Source: Xanthomarina sp. F1114 (GTDB lineage: Bacteria; Bacteroidota; Bacteroidia; Flavobacteriales; Flavobacteriaceae). From it: a stretch of 61,557 bases of DNA. The stretch spans positions 1-61,557 of the forward strand of contig NZ_JAPMLL010000017.1 of NCBI RefSeq assembly GCF_026410255.1, in the 5' to 3' direction. Numbering within the stretch: the stretch's first letter is position 1; every line of letters starts with the position of its first letter. The position numbers and the translations under genes are program-made. Positions 27,204 to 35,738 of the stretch are shown in pieces. The notes beneath the pieces are model-generated. The model worked only from the letters and a program-made list of their open reading frames with translations, ran no database searches and had not been told where the DNA came from.

Positions 27204-27569
27204 CTACAACCTGGAAAGATTGCTAGGTGTCTTTACAAATATAGCCTTATGACCTCTTATTGCTATAGGCTCTTTCAGGAATTTTGGGTTATTTTGAAGA
27301 ACCTTAATCCAATCCTCATCAGAAAAATTAGAGTTATACAAACCTTCATTAAAATCTGAATGTTCCTTATTTACTAACCCTTCAATGCTAACTTTTAATT
27401 TACTCGCTAATTCTTCCAAATGGGTACCAGTAAACTTATTTGTTAATATGTTTATATTTCTTAGTGCAAAGCCTTCGCCTTTTGCATAGCCCAAAGTTTT
27501 CGACGCGTTAGGTCTATCTAGATTATAATAAAGTATAATTTCTCTTTCTGAACTTGCTAATTCTGGCAT
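27204..27569 (-). CDS. ArsC/Spx-fold protein lacking the catalytic cysteine
   Basis: A 121-residue protein with the thioredoxin-like ArsC fold: an N-terminal IILYYN strand, then PNASKTLGYAK where ArsC proteins have P-x-CSKS. The reactive Cys position is Ala22. No cysteine occurs anywhere in the protein. The C-terminal PKFLKEPIAIRGHKA block is the conserved P-x-L-x-R-P-I-type loop of the family. It cannot be a classical thiol arsenate reductase and may be a protein-binding (Spx-like) or vestigial member. Confidence 0.75.
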   Translation of the reverse strand: MPELASSEREIILYYNLDRPNASKTLGYAKGEGFALRNINILTNKFTGTHLEELASKLKVSIEGLVNKEHSDFNEGLYNSNFSDEDWIKVLQNNPKFLKEPIAIRGHKAIFVKTPSNLSRL

Positions 27570-27851
27570 ATATATGACGTTTTATTAAAATGTTACTTCA
27601 AAATAACACCTTAAATCCCAAGTAAGACAGTAGGTAGATATAGATTTCAACTTTAAAGTTAAAGTAATTTTATTACTTCTAAAAACACTTTATAAAACAA
27701 TAAGAATAGTTTGCGTGTTGAACAACTCTATAGGTATTGCATTAAATGCCCATTTCTTAAATTTGAATTTTGATACTATTATTGATGAATTATAACTAGA
27801 TATAAATCCACAAAAAACGTCATTCTTTTATATAAGCCCGGAAGAATTATG

Positions 27852-28277
27852 CTAATTCCCACCGGCCTTATTCCATCTAATTACAAGAAATTTTGAGCCT
27901 AATTCTGTAATTATTACACCTTTATCTGTATATACATCTCTGTTTGAAAGAAAAGCTTGCATTTCTTCGAAAGTCACAATTTTATAGGTTGGATCATAAA
28001 CATTAAGATCTGGTTTTCGAATATTATATTTCTTTATCCAATTACTTATGGTTGAATGAGAAACACCTAAAACTCGTTCTATTTCACGCAGACTTAATCC
28101 TTCCAAATATAATTGAATGGCTTTAACGATATAGTAGTTATCAATTTTTTTTCCAACCTTCCTAACTGTAAAATGATAAGCGCATCTTTTACAGAGGTAA
28201 CGTTGCTTATTATTGACAATTCCACTTTTTACAATGCCTTCTTGGTCGTTGCATTTTGGACAAATAGCTATTTCCAT
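27852..28277 (-). CDS. Orphan IS1 InsA-like zinc-ribbon/helix-turn-helix protein
   Basis: A 141-residue protein. Residues 1-40 form a zinc ribbon with Cys6/Cys9 and Cys29/Cys32, as in the N-terminus of IS1/IS1595-type transposases. Residues about 55-85 form an HTH with GLSLREIERVLGVSHSTISNW. The C-terminal 55 residues (VYDPTYKIVTF onward) are not part of a DDE domain. There is no transposase catalytic ORF or terminal inverted repeat nearby. It looks like a domesticated transposase DNA-binding domain acting as a regulator. ATG 28277 is used in place of the upstream TTG at 28283. Confidence 0.78.
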   Translation of the reverse strand: MEIAICPKCNDQEGIVKSGIVNNKQRYLCKRCAYHFTVRKVGKKIDNYYIVKAIQLYLEGLSLREIERVLGVSHSTISNWIKKYNIRKPDLNVYDPTYKIVTFEEMQAFLSNRDVYTDKGVIITELGSKFLVIRWNKAGGN

Positions 28278-28296
28278 AAACAAGTTTTAATCTTTA

Positions 28297-28304
28297 CAAA
28301 TATA
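28297..28304 (-). promoter_or_regulatory. Possible -7 element (TATATTTG) for the InsA-like gene
   Basis: The minus strand reads TATATTTG, an exact match to TAnnTTTG, 20 bases upstream of the ATG at 28277. No clear -33 TTG is seen at the right distance. Confidence 0.4.
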
Positions 28305-28331
28305 CATGAATGACGAGGACGAAAATAAAAA

Positions 28332-28360
28332 CACCCTTAAATCAAATAGAATCAAGGGTG
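28332..28360 (-). terminator. Terminator after the lipoprotein hydrolase gene
   Basis: Arms CACCCTT and AAGGGTG enclose a 15-base loop; on the minus strand the stem is followed by a T-rich tract (TTTTTATTTT). It lies 24 bases after the stop of the gene at 28384 and just upstream of the InsA-like gene. Confidence 0.7.
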
Positions 28361-28383
28361 CATTTTATTTGTTTAGGTTTAAA

Positions 28384-29319
28384 TTACTTTAAAAATTCTA
28401 ATATGTGGCTATTAACCGCTTCAGAGTTTTCAAATTGTGCGAAATGACCAGTTTTTTCAAGCATAATTAAACTTCCATTTGGCATCTTAGAGATTCCATC
28501 TTCTGCTATTTTTTGAGTTTTTCCTGGGTTTAAGTATCTATTTGGAATGAGGTTATCTTGAGCTCCAAAAATTGCCAAAGTAGGTTGTTTTATTTGTGGT
28601 AAAAATTGGTAAATAGGTTGTTCTACCATCCCTTTCACAGATTGTGACACAGCATAAACATATTCATCAAACCCTTCGGCAGTTCGCATTGCAACCCGAT
28701 CTGTATACATAAATTCAGCATCATCTGGCATATTATAAAAATTGTATGCTAAATTTGTTTGAATTTGGTCTACCGGTGTCAATCTTACGGCATCAGGAGT
28801 CATTACGTTAGCAAGCCAGCTTCGTTGACCTTTATTAAAAGTTTCAAAACCAGCTGGAGCTACTAAAACAAGTTTTTCTACCAAATCTGGGTATTGTAAA
28901 GCAGTTGTAAGTGCAATTTGCCCGCCCATAGAATGTCCGACTAGAACTACATTTTTAATTTCTTTCTTTTCTGCAAACTCCTTTATTACTTGTGCATAAT
29001 AGGTCATAGAAAATTCGTAATTTCCTTTAGAAGACTTTCCATACCCTGGAAGATCGATAGCAATACAACGATAATGGTGTGAAAGTACCGACATATTCTT
29101 ATTCCAAGCTGGAATATAGCTTCCTAATCCATGAATAAAAATAAGGGTTTGATCTCCTGTTCCTTGCTCCACATACGCCAAAGTAGTATTGTTAGATAAC
29201 TCTATTTTTTCAACAGGAAGATTGTATTCCAAATCATCCATAGTTTGCAAACCAGCAATTTGAGTGGAAGCGCAGGAAGATAAAATAAGTGACATAAAAA
29301 CAATTATTATATTTTTCAT
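28384..29319 (-). CDS. Alpha/beta hydrolase, lipoprotein
   Basis: A 311-residue alpha/beta-hydrolase. The signal ends in the lipobox LSSC (Cys16), so it is anchored in the envelope. Motifs: oxyanion region FIHGLG, nucleophile elbow GHSMGG with Ser130, Asp255 in FGAQDNLIP, and His292 in KTGHFAQF, a complete catalytic triad. It probably hydrolyses an ester or related bond outside the cytoplasm. It is 25 bases downstream of the outer-membrane barrel gene and likely in its operon, suggesting that it acts on a compound entering through that barrel. Confidence 0.9.
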   Translation of the reverse strand: MKNIIIVFMSLILSSCASTQIAGLQTMDDLEYNLPVEKIELSNNTTLAYVEQGTGDQTLIFIHGLGSYIPAWNKNMSVLSHHYRCIAIDLPGYGKSSKGNYEFSMTYYAQVIKEFAEKKEIKNVVLVGHSMGGQIALTTALQYPDLVEKLVLVAPAGFETFNKGQRSWLANVMTPDAVRLTPVDQIQTNLAYNFYNMPDDAEFMYTDRVAMRTAEGFDEYVYAVSQSVKGMVEQPIYQFLPQIKQPTLAIFGAQDNLIPNRYLNPGKTQKIAEDGISKMPNGSLIMLEKTGHFAQFENSEAVNSHILEFLK

Positions 29320-29344
29320 CTGTATAAGTTTTTCTTTAGTTCAA

Positions 29345-30970
29345 TTAAAAAATCAACCATTTTAGTCCAATAGCTGTAGTCCAAGGATCGACAGGTTTCG
29401 AATCTAGGTTTCCGTTTACAAGTTTAGAATTGTAAAAATCTCCTAAGCCCATATAAGCTCCGTAAGCTTCAATAGATAAGAAGGCACCTAGGTCGTAAAC
29501 TAATTTTCCGTTTACTTCCCAACCTATAAAGCCACCTCCACCAGTTGGTTCTTGATTTGACATGGCAAATGCCCCTCCAATTTTTGAATGGAATTTATTA
29601 GGAACAATATCATATCCTACGTTTACAGTACCTCCCGTCATTCCATACCCCATATTGGATAAATCTGCTACGGCAGCAACATAGCGATTAACTACATTTC
29701 CATGAGGGAAAAGAATATAACTTCCTTTACCTATCATTAAACCTACCGGACTTCCCCAGGTATTACCGGTAATAACACCTGTGTATTTTCCATCTGAAAT
29801 ACCATTTTTATTTGCAGACGTATAAACAGCATCTACTGTAATAAAGTCGTTAATTGTTTGTCCGTACCTATATCCTGCTCTTAAATTGGCCGCTACCCCT
29901 ACAATATCCACGGTTGTATTATAACCTTCGCCTGCATCCTGACGAATACTTCCTATATTAGAATTTACATATCCAGACAAGAAATAACGATCGTTCATCA
30001 TATCTTCATTCCTGCTAAAATACCCTCCAAGCCAAACAACATCCATTTTATATGGATCTGCACCTAAAGGGAATTTATAGGCTCCGTTATATTCTGTTAA
30101 TAAACTTCTTGGTCCTTGTCCAAGAATACTTACTCCACCTTTACCGTTAGAACGGTCTTTTAAATAATATGCAGAGGCTCCAACATTCCAATTTTTAGCA
30201 ACTTGCATTTGACCATTCAATTCATAAAGTGACACATCGTCAACAAGTTCGGCATTGTTTTCATAAAGTTTATAAAAACCTCCTTTTACTTTATAAAAAT
30301 CGGCATCTTTCCTTACCGAAATACCTGCACCATTACTTCCCCAGTAATTTAAACGGTAGCCCGTATTTATCATTTTGTCTAAGGTTGTACGATAGGTATC
30401 GTGAGGGGTGTCGAATAATCTCTGTAAACCAATATTTATGGCCCATGTTGGCGCTGGTCTATATTCTACTTCTATATTCTGTGTTTCTAAATTTACTTGG
30501 CCTCCAGAAAGTGCACCTCCAGAGTGTGAGCCTACTCCGTAAGCAGAATCTCCCCATGTAAAATCAATTTTAAACGAAGACCTCAATGTTACTTTTCCAT
30601 CAAAAATAGCTGGAGAATAGACAAAGAAAGGTAGAAATCGTTGTTCGTAAAAGTTTGCTGTTTGGTTGCTAAAAGTTTTAGTTGTATTGGCTCCAAACAA
30701 TCGACCTACAATTTGTCCTTTTAAAAACTCATTTTCAGGTGCGAAGTTTTGAACCATTGCTTGTGTATAAGAAAACACAAATACTTGAAGCTGTTTATTA
30801 GCTCTTGCTGGTATAACCTTATCAAAAGGAGTGTCGTTAATAAAGGAAGATTTGTGAATTTCATTTTGGGTTGTAAATAAGCTATCGGTTTGTTTTTTAT
30901 TCCAATCTTGAGCGAACCCCAAGAATGGAATTAAAACTCCTAAAACAAAAAACATGTTATGTCTTTTCAT
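29345..30970 (-). CDS. Outer-membrane beta-barrel protein (porin-like)
   Basis: A 541-residue protein with a signal peptide (cut near LGFAQ, residue 21) and many amphipathic beta strands with aromatic girdles (for example IEVEYRPAPTWAINIGLQ and NVGYDIVPNKFHSKIGG), ending in WTTAIGLKWLIF, a typical C-terminal barrel strand. No plug domain or TonB box is seen, so it is a passive porin-like channel rather than a SusC protein. It pairs with the hydrolase lipoprotein gene. A terminator at 31033-31062 separates it from the upstream lipoprotein gene. Confidence 0.8.
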   Translation of the reverse strand: MKRHNMFFVLGVLIPFLGFAQDWNKKQTDSLFTTQNEIHKSSFINDTPFDKVIPARANKQLQVFVFSYTQAMVQNFAPENEFLKGQIVGRLFGANTTKTFSNQTANFYEQRFLPFFVYSPAIFDGKVTLRSSFKIDFTWGDSAYGVGSHSGGALSGGQVNLETQNIEVEYRPAPTWAINIGLQRLFDTPHDTYRTTLDKMINTGYRLNYWGSNGAGISVRKDADFYKVKGGFYKLYENNAELVDDVSLYELNGQMQVAKNWNVGASAYYLKDRSNGKGGVSILGQGPRSLLTEYNGAYKFPLGADPYKMDVVWLGGYFSRNEDMMNDRYFLSGYVNSNIGSIRQDAGEGYNTTVDIVGVAANLRAGYRYGQTINDFITVDAVYTSANKNGISDGKYTGVITGNTWGSPVGLMIGKGSYILFPHGNVVNRYVAAVADLSNMGYGMTGGTVNVGYDIVPNKFHSKIGGAFAMSNQEPTGGGGFIGWEVNGKLVYDLGAFLSIEAYGAYMGLGDFYNSKLVNGNLDSKPVDPWTTAIGLKWLIF

Positions 30971-31032
30971 CTTTTGTGTAGTTAAGGTGTTAAAATCAAA
31001 TATTATATATAATACGGCAAGAGGATAAAAAA

Positions 31033-31062
31033 GATTAAGCCGAAATTGAATTCGGCTTAATC
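31033..31062 (-). terminator. Strong stem-loop terminator after the lipocalin-like gene
   Basis: GATTAAGCCGAA and TTCGGCTTAATC form a perfect 12-bp stem around a 6-base loop. On the minus strand it is followed by TTTTTTATCC. It ends the symporter-KAS III-ligase-lipoprotein unit about 10 bases after the stop codon at 31072. Confidence 0.9.
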
Positions 31063-31071
31063 ATTAAAAAA

Positions 31072-31575
31072 TTAGTTCATTTTTACATAATCTTGAACAT
31101 TCATCATTCCAAAAGCTCCATCTGAAGTGCTTCCAAAACCAGCTTCTGCAGTTGGAGCTGTTACTCCTGATTGTGCTGGTTGAGTTTGTGCTACCTCATA
31201 AGTAAGCTCCGCACCATTAACCTTGTAAATTCCTTCTGAAGTTAATGTAGTTGGGGACGATTGTTCCAAAACTATATTTCGGATATCACCTGCTCCATTT
31301 GATGTGGCATAGGTTCCCGCTAATTCTGATTCTGCTCCATCCTTATATGTTTTTACCAAATAAGTTTGGTTGTTTTTAAATTCTACGTGAAGAGAATCTA
31401 CAAAACTTGCTAAAATAGGTGCAGGAACTGGAGCTCTCCATTTTCCTACAATCACATCATAATTTGCTGGTGGTTCTGGATCTGGTGTATTATTGTCATC
31501 ATCACTGCTGCATCCAAATGCAAATAACGCTGCAATGGCAGCCATTGCTACATATTTTCTTGTTTTCATAATCAT
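31072..31575 (-). CDS. Small lipocalin-like lipoprotein
   Basis: A 167-residue lipoprotein: the signal ends in the lipobox AFGC (Cys22) followed by an Asp-rich spacer SSDDDNNTPDPEP that is typical of surface-tethered Bacteroidota lipoproteins. The domain from VIVGKW on is beta-rich with a lipocalin-like pattern (HVEFKNNQTYLVKTYKDG, TYATS). Function unknown; it may bind the hydrophobic substrate of this locus. It begins 14 bases after the acyl-CoA ligase stop. Confidence 0.72.
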   Translation of the reverse strand: MIMKTRKYVAMAAIAALFAFGCSSDDDNNTPDPEPPANYDVIVGKWRAPVPAPILASFVDSLHVEFKNNQTYLVKTYKDGAESELAGTYATSNGAGDIRNIVLEQSSPTTLTSEGIYKVNGAELTYEVAQTQPAQSGVTAPTAEAGFGSTSDGAFGMMNVQDYVKMN

Positions 31576-31588
31576 TGGTTTTAAAGAT

Positions 31589-33103
31589 TTATTTAATTAA
31601 ACTATTAATATTAGTACTCAGTTTTTTACGATCTATTTTACCCGCATCGTTCTTCGGGAATTCTTTTATAAATTCAATATATTTTGGCCATTTAAATTTT
31701 GCTAATCGGCTTTTACAAAATTCCATAATATCTTCTTCTGTAACGGCAGCAGCATCTTGATTTAATTGAATGTACGCCTTACCCACTTCGCCCCATTTTT
31801 TGTCTGGAACCGCAACAACCACACACATTTCTACATCTTCTAAAAGTAAAATTACCTTCTCAATTTCAGAAGGGTAAATATTCTCTCCGCCACTGATAAA
31901 CATATTCTTAATTCTATCTACAACATACAGATAGTTTTCTTCGTTCTTAATTACAACATCTCCAGTTTTAAACCATTTTCCAGTCTTATCGAAAGCTTTT
32001 TCGGTTTCCTCATCATTCTTCCAATATCCCGGCGTTACAACGGGTGCTTTTATCCATAATTCTCCCGGTTCATTAGGCTCTGCTTCTTCATTATTTTCAG
32101 TCATAATTTTAGTGTGAATATAGAAGTTGCTTCTACCAATAGAGCCTTTATAGCTAATGGCATCATCCTGATGAAGAGACGTTAAGTTGGGTCCAACCTC
32201 CGTCATTCCATATCCTTGACGAATGGCAACATCAATATTGGCATAAGTTTCAATTAAAGGAATAGGCATAGCCTCGCCACCAACTATAATATACTTGAGA
32301 CTTTCAAAGTTTTGTATTCCGAAATTTTTCTCATGAGACATCATATGAAGCATAGTAGGAACTCCCATAAAAACAGAAACTTTTTCGCTTAAAATTAAAT
32401 TGTTTACAGTTTTTGCATCGAATTTTCTGCATAAACACACATAACCTCCATGGTGCAAGACAGGGTTTACCAATACATTCCAACCACCAGTATGAAAAGG
32501 AGGCATAACATTTACCGTATTGGTTTCCGTATTTATTATTAAAGAAATAGAAGTATTTATACTATTCCAAAACAGCATTTTGTGGGTATACTTTACACCT
32601 TTTGGAAACCCTGTTGTTCCAGAAGTGTATAATAGAAAAATACAATCATCATCAAAAAGTGGAAGGTTTTCAAAATGAGAAACTTCATTTTTATTCCAAT
32701 TTTCTGTCAACTTTTCAATAGCCAAAGTAAATCCTTCTGATTTCTCAGGAATGAGTTCTGCAAATTGATTTTCGTAAAAAATAACTGATGGATCTGCGTC
32801 TTTTATTATATACTCAAGTTCCACAGAAGACAATCTGTAATTTAACGGGACAATAACAATTCCAGATTTTTGTGCTGCAGAGAACAAACTAACATATTCT
32901 AAACAGTGTTCTGCCAGAACAGCTACTCTATCTCCTTTTGAAAGATTTAGCTCAGTAGTTAAATAACTTGCCAAATTACCCCCTGCATTATTTAATTGGG
33001 CATACGTAAACGATCGCCGAGTCTCATGCTCTTTTACGGCAATTTTATTAGGGCTATAAACTGCCCATTTTCCTATCCAATCTTGTTGATTGATTTCTTC
33101 CAT
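31589..33103 (-). CDS. Acyl-CoA synthetase (AMP-forming, class I ANL ligase)
   Basis: A 504-residue ANL ligase with all core motifs: A3 YTSGTTGFPKG (159-169), A5-like GYGMTEVGP, A7 KTGD, A8-like SGGENIYPSEIE and A10 NDAGKIDRKKL with the catalytic Lys. It forms an acyl-AMP and then an acyl-CoA from a carboxylic acid. Substrate class (fatty, aryl or branched) is not evident. Five bases separate it from the KAS III-like gene upstream, so the CoA ester is likely that enzyme's substrate. Confidence 0.93.
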   Translation of the reverse strand: MEEINQQDWIGKWAVYSPNKIAVKEHETRRSFTYAQLNNAGGNLASYLTTELNLSKGDRVAVLAEHCLEYVSLFSAAQKSGIVIVPLNYRLSSVELEYIIKDADPSVIFYENQFAELIPEKSEGFTLAIEKLTENWNKNEVSHFENLPLFDDDCIFLLYTSGTTGFPKGVKYTHKMLFWNSINTSISLIINTETNTVNVMPPFHTGGWNVLVNPVLHHGGYVCLCRKFDAKTVNNLILSEKVSVFMGVPTMLHMMSHEKNFGIQNFESLKYIIVGGEAMPIPLIETYANIDVAIRQGYGMTEVGPNLTSLHQDDAISYKGSIGRSNFYIHTKIMTENNEEAEPNEPGELWIKAPVVTPGYWKNDEETEKAFDKTGKWFKTGDVVIKNEENYLYVVDRIKNMFISGGENIYPSEIEKVILLLEDVEMCVVVAVPDKKWGEVGKAYIQLNQDAAAVTEEDIMEFCKSRLAKFKWPKYIEFIKEFPKNDAGKIDRKKLSTNINSLIK

Positions 33104-33108
33104 TTAAA

Positions 33109-34107
33109 CTATTTTCTAAATAAATTACAAGCAAAAGCCAAACCTCCGCCAGAGCCCATAAACATTATTAAATCGCCATCTTTAATACGTTTCTCTTCAT
33201 TGTCTGCCACCGAATAAGCCATTGGAATACATGCAGAACCGGTATATCCGTATTCGTGCATAATAGTAATGGCCTTTTCTCTATCTACCCCAAGCTTATT
33301 TAAGGTTTGAAAAATGGTGTTAATATTTATTTGTGTAAAAAAGAAATGATCCACTTCTGATACGGATACGCCTTCTTTTTTACACAATTCATTTATCATT
33401 GAAGTCCATATTTCTGGGTTTATTTCCGTTGGAATTTTCTGAACAAACTGGAGCTTCTCTTGTTTTTCGTCTAGGACTTTCTGTGAAAGCGGTGTTTTGC
33501 TTCCTCCAGCATAAATTCCCATCCAGGAATTGAATTCGCCTCTGGTTTTTAACAGACTTTGAAGCATTCCAGATCCATCCTCAGTTGCTTTTAATACCAC
33601 TGCACCAGCTCCATCGGCAAAAAGGGTCACTGTTTTTTTATCTTCAAGATTTAGATATTTACTCATCATATAAGCACCTACCACAAGAACGTGCTTGTAT
33701 TGAGCATCGGCTTGAATAAATTTACTAGCAGTATCTAAAGCTGTAACAAATCCGGCACAAGCTGTGTTTATATCGAAGGTTCCTGCATTAATTAATTGCA
33801 TTTTATCTTGTACAACAGAAGCTGTAGATGGCGAAACAAATTCCGGAGTATCTGTTGCTATAATTAATAAATCAATGGCTTCCGGTTTTAATCTTGCATG
33901 ATTTAATGCTTCCTGACACGCATCAACTATTAAATCTGAAATTGCGTCACCTTCTTCAGCCCATCTACGATTATAGATTTGAACATTGTTTTGAAGCCAA
34001 GTATCCACATCCTCTCCTAATAATTCATTAAAATATTGATTAGGGACTACTTTTTTAGGGACAGCCATCCCCGATGAAATAATTTTTGCGTTTCTTTTAT
34101 GCAACAT
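33109..34107 (-). CDS. KAS III-like condensing enzyme lacking catalytic His and Asn
   Basis: A 332-residue thiolase-fold protein of the FabH/OleA/acyltransferase group. The nucleophile Cys117 is present in INTACAGF. The second catalytic block, HQAN in FabH, reads TQIN (Thr258). The third, GNTS, reads GYTG (Tyr288 for Asn). It therefore cannot use the standard Cys-His-Asn decarboxylative mechanism; it may be an acyltransferase, a non-decarboxylating thiolase or a new condensation enzyme. ATG 34107 is preferred over GTG 34113; either start overlaps the symporter gene by 11-17 bases. Confidence 0.87.
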   Translation of the reverse strand: MLHKRNAKIISSGMAVPKKVVPNQYFNELLGEDVDTWLQNNVQIYNRRWAEEGDAISDLIVDACQEALNHARLKPEAIDLLIIATDTPEFVSPSTASVVQDKMQLINAGTFDINTACAGFVTALDTASKFIQADAQYKHVLVVGAYMMSKYLNLEDKKTVTLFADGAGAVVLKATEDGSGMLQSLLKTRGEFNSWMGIYAGGSKTPLSQKVLDEKQEKLQFVQKIPTEINPEIWTSMINELCKKEGVSVSEVDHFFFTQININTIFQTLNKLGVDREKAITIMHEYGYTGSACIPMAYSVADNEEKRIKDGDLIMFMGSGGGLAFACNLFRK

Positions 34108-35590
34108 TTTCACTTAATTTTATTTTCTTTTTTAATAATAAATAACTAATACCTCCCACAAATAAAGATGCAAGAATAGCTAATGCTCCGGCTACTGCAG
34201 GGTTTCTAACTGGCCCGGAAGTGTATTCTGTAAGTCCGCCATAATAAACCGCTACATAAACAACTATCGAGGTGAGAGTAGCAAATAATGGTGCTTGACT
34301 AGGAACATGTTTTAAAAATATGCCAAATAAAACTGGAACAAAAGCAGCTGAAAAAAACATGTAAACACCATTTTGGGCAAATATTCCAACACTTAAATTT
34401 GGGTCTACTAATTGGTCGTAACTCATTAAAATTGTAACAATTGCAAGAGCAACAATAACCCAACGATTAATTTTTTTCTTTTTATTTTCAGAATAATCCT
34501 TTTTAGTAAGTGGAAGAATAATATCATTAGTAATTGTAGTACTCAGGGACTGTACTAGTCCTTCTAGGGTAGAAAGTCCGGCAGCAAGTAATCCAAAAAT
34601 TACAATAACGCCTAAATATGGGGTGAATCTATTTACTACATAAACACTAACAATAGAGTCTAAAGGCACAGCCACGCCATCCTGCATTAAGTCTGGCATT
34701 TGTAAACGCGCATAAAGCCCAACAATTAAGACTGAAAAGAATAAAATAAGCACTAGAATAGAAGTAATAAGGTATTTATTTGTGTCTTTCTCACTTCTTA
34801 ACATAAGCGAACGAGTAATAATATGTGGCTGACAAACGATAGCAATTCCAATAATAAAATTACAGACAACCACTTCAAAAAAGTCTCTAAACAGAGGACT
34901 TTCCGGATTGTATTTTTGAGTTAACATTGGATCGATGGCATTTATTTTTTCCCAAAACCCTGACAAACCCACATCAAAATACTGATAGCCTGAAAACAAA
35001 AGAATAACAGCCACTATAGATATCATTACAGCTTGTATCGCATTATTTTTAATCATGGAGTTAGCTCCACCAAACATGGTATAACCAAAAACAAATAAAA
35101 CCAATCCTAGGAGAACATATAATTCTGATATTCCAAGAGCACTTGTAAGTACTTTTACTATTCCCACACAGATTAATACAATAAATGTGATTAAAAGCAA
35201 GGACAGAAATGCTATAATGCGACTGTGTAACTTATTATTAAACCTATTGCCAATCCACTGTGCAAGTGTTAAAGCTTTGGTAGTATGACCTATTTTCTGA
35301 AAACTTTTGGTCATAATAATTAATGAAAGAAATAATCCAACAGGCATAACTACAGACAACGCAAAAAACGCACTCCAACCATACATTGCTACAAATCCCG
35401 GATTGATAATAAAAGTAGCTGCGCTAGTCACGCTTGCTGCTAATGAAAGTCCTACCACAATAGGAGACGAACCTGTTCCTACAGCATAATCTTCTAAAGA
35501 TTTTGTACGAAGAGCTCCTCTTATTACAAAGAATAAGATTAGCGCCATGTATAAAACAAGCAGGATAGAAGTGACTAGAGATATACTCAT
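34097..35590 (-). CDS. Sodium/solute symporter (SSS family)
   Basis: A 497-residue inner-membrane protein with about 13 hydrophobic segments and the SSS signatures SLAASVTSAATFIINPGFVAMYGW (in TM2-TM3, split here for the core SAATFI and PGFVAMYG) and GLLAAGLSTLEG near TM8. SSS carriers take up solutes such as monocarboxylates, amino acids or sugars with Na+. Co-transcription with an acyl-CoA ligase suggests a carboxylic acid substrate. It is the first gene of the minus-strand operon; the promoter region is shared with the divergent SDR gene. Confidence 0.92.
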   Translation of the reverse strand: MSISLVTSILLVLYMALILFFVIRGALRTKSLEDYAVGTGSSPIVVGLSLAASVTSAATFIINPGFVAMYGWSAFFALSVVMPVGLFLSLIIMTKSFQKIGHTTKALTLAQWIGNRFNNKLHSRIIAFLSLLLITFIVLICVGIVKVLTSALGISELYVLLGLVLFVFGYTMFGGANSMIKNNAIQAVMISIVAVILLFSGYQYFDVGLSGFWEKINAIDPMLTQKYNPESPLFRDFFEVVVCNFIIGIAIVCQPHIITRSLMLRSEKDTNKYLITSILVLILFFSVLIVGLYARLQMPDLMQDGVAVPLDSIVSVYVVNRFTPYLGVIVIFGLLAAGLSTLEGLVQSLSTTITNDIILPLTKKDYSENKKKKINRWVIVALAIVTILMSYDQLVDPNLSVGIFAQNGVYMFFSAAFVPVLFGIFLKHVPSQAPLFATLTSIVVYVAVYYGGLTEYTSGPVRNPAVAGALAILASLFVGGISYLLLKKKIKLSENVA

Positions 35591-35665
35591 TTAGAATTGT
35601 ATTTTCTTATCGACTAATTTAAAACAAAAAGAATAACATGAACAACTATATCTATATCAATATTA

Positions 35666-35673
35666 CAAATATA
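35666..35673 (-). promoter_or_regulatory. -7 element (TATATTTG) of the symporter operon
   Basis: The minus strand reads TATATTTG, an exact TAnnTTTG match, 76 bases upstream of the symporter ATG. No consensus -33 TTG is found at 17-23 bases, which would fit an activated or repressed promoter. Confidence 0.5.
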
Positions 35674-35677
35674 GATA

Positions 35678-35691
35678 AATGAATATTCATT
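35678..35691. promoter_or_regulatory. Perfect 14-bp palindrome, candidate operator
   Basis: AATGAATATTCATT is fully symmetric. It lies directly upstream of the -7 element, in the spacer of the symporter promoter, and 48 bases before the SDR start, so one bound dimer could control both directions. The form is typical of TetR-family operators. No TetR gene is present in the window. Confidence 0.5.
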
Positions 35692-35738
35692 AAAACCCTA
35701 CTTTTACCAGACAAATATTTAAATAAATTAAGTAGATT

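Noticed and set aside
27631-27795. Open frame without start codon ending ...FDTIIDEL in the gap between the ArsC-like and InsA-like genes
   Set aside because: Reads somewhat protein-like but has no start codon and no recognised homology; AT-rich chance or a decayed remnant.
27852-28277. Active insertion sequence
   Set aside because: Only an InsA-like DNA-binding protein is present; no catalytic transposase ORF, terminal inverted repeats or target duplication.
30229-30561. 110-codon plus-strand ORF
   Set aside because: Antisense to the outer-membrane barrel gene, with no protein-like features.
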